From: a virus
Strand: one strand, 5' to 3'
Virus record (IMG/VR): IMGVR_UViG_3300008448_011029
Span: 1 to 55,440 of that record
DNA length: 55,440 nucleotides
The notes under the pieces are model-generated. The model had not been told where the DNA came from. It worked only from the letters and a program-made list of their open reading frames with translations, and did not search any database. Both the position numbers and the translations under genes were made by a program. Positions within the stretch are counted from its first letter, which is position 1, and each line of letters opens with the position of its first letter. Shown here one piece after another: positions 49,863-55,440 of this stretch.

Positions 49863-49891
49863 ATTATAACACAATAAAAATGTGTTGTCAA
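49863..49891 (-). promoter_or_regulatory. Perfect sigma-70 promoter for the tmRNA
   Basis: TTGACA (49891-49886), a 17-base spacer and TATAAT (49868-49863) on the minus strand. The TGA of the upstream tail-protein gene is inside the -35 box, exactly as at the gp32 promoter, and both have TTATACTT just upstream. The expected start is near 49856, just before the acceptor piece. Confidence 0.88.
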
Positions 49892-50580
49892 GTATAAAAT
49901 TCAAAGTAACCATATTTTCCACGAACGGGCCACACACCAACATTAAAACTAATGTATTGCATCCAACCCGCACCAAGGCCGGCGCCACCCGCTGGCCAAG
50001 TGGTGGTCGTAAAAAATCTATTAGAATTGGATGAAGTTGCATTACTAACTTGAAGTTGACCGTCTTGATAAATTCTCCATTTTGTTGCCCAATGAGCTGG
50101 CAAAGCAGAATTTGACCATATTCTTATTCTTGTTGAATTAGCGTATGAATAAGGTGCGGAATAGTGTTCAATATCCGCAAGACACCATTGATAACCATCT
50201 CTATATCTCATTGGATTTGAAAAATTTGGTCGAGCAGCTATAGACCCATCATCATCCAACCAAGAATATGATTTAACAAAATAAAAACCATCACTTTTCA
50301 ATTCTCCCATATACCACCCAACTCTTTGTGATGACTGGCCATAATAATCACTGAATCTCAAGTTGACTGGTGTTCCTATTGTTCCGGAAGAACCACCAGA
50401 ATAGGCTCCACTCGGTACGAATCCACTATCACCAAATTGAAAAAGATTCCTTGATACCTTACTATCAAAGCCAGGCACAAAAGAACCAAAAGATATATTT
50501 GATCCTGCACTCGGTGCCGAACCATTAAATTCTGTGGCAATATCATACATAGAAATTGCTCCACTTGATTGTAATGCCAT
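49888..50580 (-). CDS. Short tail/fibre protein of the MALQSSGAIS family
   Basis: 230 residues. The N-terminus MALQSSGAISMYDIATEFNG is the usual opening of a family of phage structural proteins (often MALQSSGAIS, then DI..EFGG). A FSDYYGQSS segment at about 75-85 is also typical. The C-terminal 140 residues form a beta domain rich in aromatics (GWYMGELKSDGFYFVKSYSW, TKWRIYQDGQLQVSN), ending YGYFEFYT, and may bind a ligand or surface. It is remote from the main structural cluster. An AATAAATA motif upstream suggests late expression, while its stop codon lies in the tmRNA promoter. Confidence 0.75.
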   Translation of the reverse strand: MALQSSGAISMYDIATEFNGSAPSAGSNISFGSFVPGFDSKVSRNLFQFGDSGFVPSGAYSGGSSGTIGTPVNLRFSDYYGQSSQRVGWYMGELKSDGFYFVKSYSWLDDDGSIAARPNFSNPMRYRDGYQWCLADIEHYSAPYSYANSTRIRIWSNSALPAHWATKWRIYQDGQLQVSNATSSNSNRFFTTTTWPAGGAGLGAGWMQYISFNVGVWPVRGKYGYFEFYT

Positions 50581-50604
50581 TTATTTTTCCTTGTTATTAT
50601 TCTA

Positions 50605-50612
50605 TATTTATT
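50605..50612 (-). promoter_or_regulatory. Possible late promoter (AATAAATA)
   Basis: On the minus strand, AATAAATA lies 25 bases before the start of the 230-residue tail gene, with AAGGA in the leader. One mismatch from the late consensus. It would give late expression of a structural gene embedded in an early region. Confidence 0.4.
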
Positions 50613-50615
50613 CTA

Positions 50616-51275
50616 TCAGCTGTTTTTGTGGTAAAAATCAATAGCTTTTACAAGCCCCTCAATGTGATCCTGTGTTTTTTCTTTGAAAATTAATGGTGCC
50701 GAATCTTGCACCGCCATAATGATTACCAGTTCATCAATAGGTTGACCAATCAATTCCTCATACATCAATGCATATGCAGTACATTGCCAAAAGTAATCTA
50801 AGATTGATTCTCTGTCTTTGGCCTTCTTTGAAGTCTTGAAATCAATGACTGATAACCGACCTTCATATTCACCAATACAATCTACACGACCAGCCAAACC
50901 AAGTTGAGATGACCACAAGCCAACCTCTTGATAGTGTATATTATTTATTTTGTTTAGGAACGGCTTGATTGATATGAACATTTCTTTCGCATCAGGCATC
51001 ACAACACCTGGTGGTTTAGGTTCATTATTCAAATAATATTCACATAAGCTGTGCATATTGGTACCACGGGTGGTCGCTTGTTTGGATATCTTGTTAGCAA
51101 CTTCTTCACCAACTCTGCGGCGCCACTCCATGATGGCCTGTTTCTTTTGGGCACCCACCACCGTGGTCACCGATGGTAATTTCTTACCTTCTGGTGTAAC
51201 ATAATATCTTTTCCCGTCAGGAAAAGTTTGTGATTCGATTTTTGGAATCTCTCTTGGCGGGCAATAATTAAACAT
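50616..51275 (-). CDS. PD-(D/E)XK exonuclease (RecB/Cas4-like)
   Basis: 219 residues. The core motif is GRVDCIGEYEGRLSVIDFKT, giving the D...(D/E)xK catalytic set (D in GRVD, DFK). It is preceded by ATTRGTNMHSLCEYYLN (motif I with His) and followed by SILDYFWQCTAYALMYEEL, the QxxxY-type helix of the RecB nuclease family. The N-terminal LPSVTTVVGAQKKQAIMEWR is common in phage exonucleases of this type. The gene sits in an operon with phoH, 1 base after it. A role in recombination or DNA degradation is expected. Confidence 0.88.
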   Translation of the reverse strand: MFNYCPPREIPKIESQTFPDGKRYYVTPEGKKLPSVTTVVGAQKKQAIMEWRRRVGEEVANKISKQATTRGTNMHSLCEYYLNNEPKPPGVVMPDAKEMFISIKPFLNKINNIHYQEVGLWSSQLGLAGRVDCIGEYEGRLSVIDFKTSKKAKDRESILDYFWQCTAYALMYEELIGQPIDELVIIMAVQDSAPLIFKEKTQDHIEGLVKAIDFYHKNS

Positions 51276-51276
51276 A

Positions 51277-52044
51277 TCAATAACCTAGGTGTTCACATGC
51301 TACAATCCATTGTTTCACTAAGCTACTACGGACAATATCATCTGGTGTAAAATAAATCTCCTGAAAAGATGGCATCTTTCGAGCCACTTCTAAGAAACTG
51401 TGGAAAGCTGTTTGGTCTTTATTACTCTTAATTAGGTCAGTTTGTTTGAAATCACCAGAAAATATAATTTTAGACCTGTGACCAACACGGGTAATAATTG
51501 TATTCACTTCTGACCAATTCAAATTTTGATTTTCATCCACTATGATAATAGCATCATCAATAGAAATACCACGAATGGCAGTAGTAGATATAAATCGAAC
51601 ATGGCCTTGTTCCTTTAATCTATCCCACGCATCGTTTCGACCAAACAATGTGGCAGAAATTTCTTTGTAGGGTAATTCGTAGATTTCTTGTTTTTCGTTT
51701 AAGTCACCTGGTAAAAAACCAACATCACGCAATTGAACGAGTGAACGCACAACCACTACCTGTTTGAAAGAATTGGATTTATCCAACACTTCTTCTAGTG
51801 CTTTATACAACGCCAAAAAAGTTTTGCCTACCCCAGGACTACCGAATAGTCCCATGAAGTAGGCACCGCCTTTATACATTTCAAAGAATAGTCTTTGATT
51901 CTCTGTTAATGGTTCAAATGTCTTTAAATGATCCGGTTTAATTTTCAATGAATTTGTTGATACTGGTTGATGCCTTGTTTTATTTTCATCATCCTGCAAT
52001 TGCTCCGCTGCATATCTGGCTGTCGTTTTTTTTGTAACCATCAT
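51277..52044 (-). CDS. phoH: PhoH-like ATPase
   Basis: 255 residues. Walker A is GSPGVGKT (68-75) and Walker B is AIIIVDENQN (about 166-176), with the flanking GFLPGDLNEKQEIYELPY and SGDFKQTDL motifs of the PhoH family. PhoH is widespread in marine phages and in bacteria; the exact function, possibly linked to RNA processing or phosphate starvation, is unsettled. The start has GGGAG at 4 bases and overlaps the end of the preceding small gene by 56 bases. Confidence 0.93.
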   Translation of the reverse strand: MMVTKKTTARYAAEQLQDDENKTRHQPVSTNSLKIKPDHLKTFEPLTENQRLFFEMYKGGAYFMGLFGSPGVGKTFLALYKALEEVLDKSNSFKQVVVVRSLVQLRDVGFLPGDLNEKQEIYELPYKEISATLFGRNDAWDRLKEQGHVRFISTTAIRGISIDDAIIIVDENQNLNWSEVNTIITRVGHRSKIIFSGDFKQTDLIKSNKDQTAFHSFLEVARKMPSFQEIYFTPDDIVRSSLVKQWIVACEHLGY

Positions 52045-52180
52045 TTCTCCCTTGGACTAATGCTGAAACTTTTTTAGAATTATCGGATTCTTTTTTCTTC
52101 CGATTTTTATTCAAATTTTTTGACTGAGTATTTTCCTCAGTTTTCTTTTTAGGTAGAAATAGAGCGGGGATTTGAGGCAT
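51989..52180 (-). CDS. Small basic protein, 63 residues
   Basis: Starts MPQIPALFLPKKKTEENTQS at ATG 52180, with GAGGG 7 bases upstream. An ATG two codons earlier is too close to that site. It is very rich in Lys and Asn (NKNRKKKESDNSKK) and may bind nucleic acid. It overlaps the phoH start by 56 bases. It is supported by the ribosome binding site and by filling the gap between two real genes, but no homologue is recognised. Confidence 0.5.
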   Translation of the reverse strand: MPQIPALFLPKKKTEENTQSKNLNKNRKKKESDNSKKVSALVQGRNDGYKKNDSQICSGAIAG

Positions 52181-52458
52181 TACCATTCCCTCTGCATCTT
52201 GGTCTTATGGCGTCTTTTGATGTTGTTTCCGGGAATGGTTTCTTTCATTCGATTGATAACATACTTTTCGAATGTTGAATCACCCTTGCCAACTCCTGGT
52301 GTGTCCATACGCATACCATCACCGAAGCCAGGCAGGCCTTCAGGTCCAAAGTATCGTTCTAGATGGGTGTTGTTTAGCTTAAAATCATCATACTCTGCAA
52401 GGCGCATTGTATGCTCTTCAATTTCATTTGTGTTTTTATTCAGAAATGTGTAAATCAT
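52180..52458 (-). CDS. Small conserved phage protein, FmdB-like outline
   Basis: 92 residues. The N-terminus (YTFLNKNTNEIEEHTMRLAE, YDDFKLNNTHLERYF) has the outline of the FmdB/zinc-ribbon regulator family (YxYxxxxTGE.ee...ls..d.f...nPhl), but no cysteines are present. The C-terminal part (FEKYVINRMKETIPGNNI, KRRHKTKM) is basic. Cysteine-less versions like this are found in T4-like phages. It overlaps the 187-residue gene by 4 bases. Function unknown. Confidence 0.75.
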   Translation of the reverse strand: MIYTFLNKNTNEIEEHTMRLAEYDDFKLNNTHLERYFGPEGLPGFGDGMRMDTPGVGKGDSTFEKYVINRMKETIPGNNIKRRHKTKMQREW

Positions 52459-53018
52459 GTAGTTTGAAACCAGTTTGGAACTGGTCGTGAGTTAATCTTA
52501 CCTCGCCATGAGGCTAGGTGCTGTTTATTATTTATATAGTAATTTTTGTATGATGCAATAGAATCACCGGCAACTTTCACATCATCAGGCATGGCCGGCG
52601 TGGGTTCTGTAAATGGAACTGTAACTGGTGATATGTTCATTGGTGGATACATCAATTCTTCTTCAAGCCCAGATGATTCAACTTTGTGAACTTTACCATA
52701 ACGATAAGTGTACTCACGGCACAATTCTGTCAACAGTTTAGACAACCAAACATAGTTGGCATATGATTTTCTCACCCAAATTGCTGAAGGATGATTGATA
52801 TGTGTAGCAACATAGAGCTTAGACTCACGGTTGTCAGGAAGAACATATCTAGTTTGTTTTCGACCAGTTTCAGAGAGGCCAACAGACAAAGTGCCATCAA
52901 GAACACGATGAGCAGTAGAAAGTAATTGAGCATATTCAAGGATCATTTTAATGCAATGTTTATCATTGTGCATTTCTGCACACACTTTTGGATCGTTGTC
53001 GAGATAAAAAATATTCAT
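52455..53018 (-). CDS. Conserved phage protein, 187 residues
   Basis: Begins MNIFYLDNDPKVCAEMHNDK and continues HCIKMILEYAQLLSTAHRVL, a strongly conserved opening in many T4-like phage genomes. Further motifs are ATHINHPSAIWVRKSYANYV, WLSKLLTELCREYTYRYGK and the final YKNYYINNKQHLASWRGK. The DNDP...HNDKHC..M and HP...W patterns with conserved His and Asp residues suggest a metal-dependent or DNA-repair-type enzyme (some relatives are described as pyrimidine-dimer glycosylase-like), but I cannot confirm this. It lies in an early-type operon with overlaps on both sides. Confidence 0.8.
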   Translation of the reverse strand: MNIFYLDNDPKVCAEMHNDKHCIKMILEYAQLLSTAHRVLDGTLSVGLSETGRKQTRYVLPDNRESKLYVATHINHPSAIWVRKSYANYVWLSKLLTELCREYTYRYGKVHKVESSGLEEELMYPPMNISPVTVPFTEPTPAMPDDVKVAGDSIASYKNYYINNKQHLASWRGKINSRPVPNWFQTT

Positions 53019-53257
53019 AGATATGCTCCATATTTGTCCATTTTAATCCGAGGTACATCTATCCACATTTGTTTTACTACACCGGAACCAAATTCATCAT
53101 GTTCCCAAATTTGAACCTGAAGTTTCACAGTTTCAATTTTACCATCATCACCAATAACTTCAACAACTCGAAAATCATATGACAATGGTTTTACAAATTC
53201 AATACCAAGCGGCACAGGTGTTGGTGGGAAAATTTTTTTACTAGTTAAATTAATCAC
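53015..53257 (-). CDS. Hypothetical protein, 80 residues
   Basis: Starts with GTG overlapping the TGA of the upstream gene (GTGA) and overlaps the 187-residue gene by 4 bases. The sequence is beta-rich (YDFRVVEVIGDDGKIETVKL, QVQIWEHDEFGSGVVKQMWI). No motif is recognised. Tight coupling on both sides supports it as real. Confidence 0.7.
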   Translation of the reverse strand: MINLTSKKIFPPTPVPLGIEFVKPLSYDFRVVEVIGDDGKIETVKLQVQIWEHDEFGSGVVKQMWIDVPRIKMDKYGAYL

Positions 53258-53541
53258 ATTAACATCCTAATTAAGCCAATGGTATCAATAGATGTGAGCA
53301 AGATGTAGTTAGCCAACATGCCAAAAGATTTCCTAGTCCAAGAAGCCCAAGCATAGAGGGCACAGCCAGTAATCCAAACAGGATAGAGAGACAATAAAGG
53401 CGGGTTTGGGACTGTGAGAGCCATAGTAATCGAGCAACCAATGCTGATAGCCCAAGCAAGCAACTCAATAGCAAACCGAATTCGGTTAGACTTAAAATCA
53501 TCTCTAATCCATTCAAAGGTTGGTCTAAACAACTCTATCAT
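53254..53541 (-). CDS. Small membrane protein, 95 residues
   Basis: ATG at 53541 overlaps the previous stop (TAATG); a TTG two codons earlier is less likely. Two or three hydrophobic segments are visible: FAIELLAWAISIGCSITMAL, LLSLYPVWITGCALYAWASW and LANYILLTSIDTIGLIRML, with a short amphipathic start (FRPTFEWIRDD). Small proteins of this pattern (WTRKSFGMLANY) occur in T4-like phages. Location in the host inner membrane is likely; function unknown. Confidence 0.75.
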   Translation of the reverse strand: MIELFRPTFEWIRDDFKSNRIRFAIELLAWAISIGCSITMALTVPNPPLLSLYPVWITGCALYAWASWTRKSFGMLANYILLTSIDTIGLIRMLM

Positions 53542-53801
53542 TAACAACGCCCATCATCATCTTCTGGATCATCTTGAAATGTTTTACGAACCAACTCTAT
53601 TGTGTTAGCATCAGTATCATTAACAATTTCAAGTTGACCATCAAAATGAAAACCAAGGCCTCGCAAGAAATCTTGAAATTCAGAGAGCACTACTTCAAGG
53701 TCCTCGGCTTCAAACTCCATAGTCAGTTTTGTTCCACGGTGTTTACTGTTGATAAGACTGTACAGAGGCGCTTCATGCTCTGCCGTGAATACAAACTTCA
53801 T
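53541..53801 (-). CDS. Small conserved acidic protein, 86 residues
   Basis: MKFVFTAEHE starts at an ATG overlapping the upstream TGA (ATGA). A central FEAEDLEVVLSEFQDFLRGL, then GFHFDGQLEIVND, is a pattern seen in T4-like phage hypothetical proteins. The tail is acidic (DDPEDDDGRC). Function unknown. Confidence 0.75.
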   Translation of the reverse strand: MKFVFTAEHEAPLYSLINSKHRGTKLTMEFEAEDLEVVLSEFQDFLRGLGFHFDGQLEIVNDTDANTIELVRKTFQDDPEDDDGRC

Positions 53802-54082
53802 AGTTTAGGAATTTCCAATTCAAGGGTTTTATCTTTTTTGCTTGCTTTGGTTGGGAATCGTTTTTCGATATCCTCAGATGATACTGTCTGCATAGCGAAT
53901 TGTTTGAATTCACTATAGTCATTGGTTACCTTCATAGAATTTTTAGAATTCATACCTGCACTATCCAATGTGAATAGAGCACAACCACCAGCTGCAAGTG
54001 GTGCAATTTCCATAATATGATCCAAATTAATAATAACTGGACAACCTTTTTCAACAGAATTAACTTCAACAAATAGTGACAT
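53798..54082 (-). CDS. Small protein, possibly FlbD-like, 94 residues
   Basis: The ATG at 54082 has AAGGAG 6 bases upstream; the frame remains open to 54118 without a site. The opening MSLFVEVNSVEKGCPVIINL, then DHIMEIAPLAAGGCALF, recalls the short beta fold of FlbD-type proteins (V.VN..G.P..IN.D.I..I....). The C-terminal part is helical and basic. The resemblance is loose and no function is assigned. Confidence 0.7.
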   Translation of the reverse strand: MSLFVEVNSVEKGCPVIINLDHIMEIAPLAAGGCALFTLDSAGMNSKNSMKVTNDYSEFKQFAMQTVSSEDIEKRFPTKASKKDKTLELEIPKL

Positions 54083-54092
54083 AACAATCTCC

Positions 54093-54335
54093 TTATTTTT
54101 TATCACAATCAACGACACGAATCAAATACACGGTAACATCGGTATCTGGCCTTACAAAAAAACATTCACCTTTGATTGACCAGACAAGATGGTTTTGAAT
54201 GCCATCTTTAAACTCTTTCAATGGTTCAGGTGGAACCTTTTTCAATGTTGCACTCATATATATGAAACAAAACAGAGCAGCAATAACCAATGAAGTGAAA
54301 GCCCATTCTTTAATAAAAGACCAAATTTTACCCAT
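54093..54335 (-). CDS. Small single-pass membrane protein, 80 residues
   Basis: Starts MGKIWSFIKEW at the ATG overlapping the previous gene's end; an earlier TTG at 54365 is less likely. One transmembrane helix (FTSLVIAALFCFIYMSATL) is followed by a soluble domain (HLVWSIKGECFFVRPDTDVT, VYLIRVVDCD) on one side of the membrane. Candidate for a holin-associated or membrane-signalling role, but nothing specific is visible. Confidence 0.65.
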   Translation of the reverse strand: MGKIWSFIKEWAFTSLVIAALFCFIYMSATLKKVPPEPLKEFKDGIQNHLVWSIKGECFFVRPDTDVTVYLIRVVDCDKK

Positions 54336-54579
54336 GAAATATTTTCCAATATCCAACAAAACCAATAAAAACTATAACGAAAGTGATGATTGAATAAAAA
54401 GCAAGTGCTTCACACTCACCTCTGTAATATTCAATCTCTCGCTTTACCATATCACGCTGAGCAACTAATGTAACTGGTACATCTTCATCGTGATGCCTTG
54501 AACCACCCATCATTAGAATGGTCTTTTCTATTTCTTCCAATCGGCGAGTTGCCGAAATTAAATGTATAATTGATAACAT
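54328..54579 (-). CDS. Small membrane-anchored protein, 83 residues
   Basis: ATG at 54579 overlaps the upstream TAA (TAATG), with AAGG 9 bases before it. The N-terminal part is helical and charged (SATRRLEEIEKTILMMGGS, VAQRDMVKREIEYYRGE). It ends in one transmembrane helix (YSIITFVIVFIGFVGYW). Function unknown. It belongs to a run of four small membrane or coiled proteins with overlapping ends. Confidence 0.65.
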   Translation of the reverse strand: MLSIIHLISATRRLEEIEKTILMMGGSRHHDEDVPVTLVAQRDMVKREIEYYRGECEALAFYSIITFVIVFIGFVGYWKIFHG

Positions 54580-54761
54580 TACCAATGCCTTATGACGCCT
54601 GCGATAATAAAAATGTTTGTGATGATGTATGATAACACAATTATGGTTCTAAGGCAAGCCACCCTGTCAGCTTGTCTATCATTTTCATGTGATTTTTTTC
54701 CTAGGGCTTTTGCCCACAGCGTCCACCAATATTTTAGATAGAGCCTGAGTTTATACCTCAT
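54579..54761 (-). CDS. Small conserved membrane protein, 60 residues
   Basis: ATG 54761 (MRYKLRLYLKYWWTLWAKAL) is favoured by GGAGGAAGG upstream; the frame stays open to 54824 but overlaps the previous gene more. A basic segment (GKKSHENDRQADRVA) links to a C-terminal hydrophobic helix (IIVLSYIITNIFIIAGVI). The RYKLRLYL.YWWTLWAKALG pattern is seen in several T4-like marine phages. Function unknown. Confidence 0.75.
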   Translation of the reverse strand: MRYKLRLYLKYWWTLWAKALGKKSHENDRQADRVACLRTIIVLSYIITNIFIIAGVIRHW

Positions 54762-55263
54762 CGGTAAAACCTTCCTCCGTCTGCGGAGGTGTTCTAGGTT
54801 CTGCGTCCGACCAACGGTATTCATAGATGGGTTTGTCTGGTGGCATATAGGGGAAAGTTACAGGCAACCTACAACCATAGTTGGAATAGTATGATTTGTA
54901 TGCCTTGCCATTTTCATCACGATACCATTCCCAGAATACTTTGCCATCAATGTCATAACATTCACCATCTGGATTTTTGAAAACTGATGAACGTCTTTTG
55001 TTTTGGTAACGAGGCGAATCACCGTAATCACTTATATCTGTCCATTCATCATCTTCACCTGTCAATGGTGTTAATGGTTTAAAGTCCAACAATTTAGTTA
55101 GAAGGTCTAGTGCATAACGGCCTGAGAAACCGGAATGGTGTTCTTCAGCAAATACCTTGACCATTTTTAGAATGTGTTCACGCATCATTCCGTTGTATTC
55201 ATCTTCATTGGTTAGACCAATACGGTCCATTTCAGATTCTGCATAAGATACCAAGTTACTCAA
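54751..55263 (-). CDS. Conserved phage protein starting at TTG, 170 residues
   Basis: The frame is open to 55344, but the real start is very likely TTG at 55263 with AAAGGAG 7 bases before it. This gives MSNLVSYAESEMDRIGLTNE, which matches the usual opening of this phage family. Conserved parts are MREHILKMVKVFAEEHHSGF, SGRYALDLLTKLLDFKPLTP, LTGEDDEW, YQNKRRSSVFKNPDGECYDI and DGKVFWEWY. The TTG overlaps the stop of the upstream gene. The family is widespread in phages; its role is unknown to me. The stop overlaps the next gene. Confidence 0.85.
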   Translation of the reverse strand: MSNLVSYAESEMDRIGLTNEDEYNGMMREHILKMVKVFAEEHHSGFSGRYALDLLTKLLDFKPLTPLTGEDDEWTDISDYGDSPRYQNKRRSSVFKNPDGECYDIDGKVFWEWYRDENGKAYKSYYSNYGCRLPVTFPYMPPDKPIYEYRWSDAEPRTPPQTEEGFTDEV

Positions 55264-55440
55264 TTGTATTCTCCTTTGTAGTTCTTCAATGCGGGTTTGC
55301 GGCGCAATAGTTGGCCAAGTTTGAACAACCATGTCCAATTCCATATGTGGTGAAAGCCAATGATAACTCTCAGATATGGTACAATAAAACCAACAGAAAT
55401 ACTATCTGATTGTAAATTGGCATCAACACCAAAACTAAAA
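55260..55440 (-). CDS. C-terminal part of a membrane protein, N-terminus outside window
   Basis: The frame enters from the right edge and ends with TGA at 55262-55260, overlapping the TTG start of the 170-residue gene. About 59 residues are visible. They start with SFGVDANLQSDSISVGFIVP and continue YLRVIIGFHHIWNWTWLFKL, followed by a basic end (LLRRKPALKNYKGEYN). The aromatic hydrophobic segments suggest a membrane protein. It was missed by start-based gene calls because it has no start in the window. Confidence 0.65.
   Translation of the reverse strand, partial: FSFGVDANLQSDSISVGFIVPYLRVIIGFHHIWNWTWLFKLGQLLRRKPALKNYKGEYN

Overview
The window is a stretch of a low-GC, T4-like contractile-tailed phage genome (Caudoviricetes). 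The evidence is a nearly complete T4-type baseplate set (gp53, gp27-like, gp5-like, gp25, gp6, gp7-like, gp8, gp48-like, gp26-like), the gp4 head-completion nuclease and the replication/late-transcription cluster gp33-gp59-gp32. The versions resemble those of marine and freshwater T4-like phages (PhoH, DUF4815 baseplate protein, YANGAF-repeat fibres) more than coliphage T4. The host is not directly visible. A tmRNA tag ending in ALAA, a permuted tmRNA gene and an outer-membrane-protein gene ending in Phe fit a Gram-negative proteobacterium, possibly a betaproteobacterium (inference).

Layout. (1) 1-18.6 kb, minus strand: fibre and adhesin genes, including a giant LamG-repeat protein cut by the left window edge, several repeat-built fibres and an S74 intramolecular-chaperone fibre. 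(2) 18.6-37.9 kb, minus strand: the baseplate, from gp48 and gp53 at the upstream end through gp27-, gp5-, gp25-, gp6-, gp7- and gp8-like proteins and the DUF4815 protein. (3) 38.0-44.5 kb, plus strand: a divergent late operon with a zinc-finger ORF, gp4, a tube-like protein, gp26-like and a probable frameshift partner, then two paralogous hub/tape-measure candidates, one carrying a muramidase domain. A bidirectional terminator closes it. (4) 44.6-48.5 kb, minus strand: gp32, a HAD phosphatase, an unknown protein, gp59, gp33, a secreted SleB-type lysin and a small conserved protein. (5) 48.5-50.6 kb: an accessory island with a phage-encoded outer-membrane protein, a GIY-YIG/NUMOD3 endonuclease on the opposite strand, a circularly permuted tmRNA with its own consensus sigma-70 promoter, and a short tail protein. 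(6) 50.6-55.4 kb, minus strand: tightly overlapping early-type genes (PD-(D/E)XK exonuclease, PhoH, many small conserved or membrane proteins).

Regulation follows the T4 plan. Late promoter-like ATAAATA motifs precede structural genes and the gp33 co-activator is present. Host-type TTGACA-17-TATAAT promoters stand before gp32 and the tmRNA. The most striking element is the two-piece (permuted) tmRNA at about 49.57-49.86 kb, whose 3' end is convergent with and overlaps a homing-endonuclease-like gene. Other points of note are a near-identical 75-base intergenic element in two places, a classic -1 slippery site at the gp26-like stop codon, and sharing of small beta modules among the baseplate genes. 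No tRNA gene and no CRISPR array was seen.
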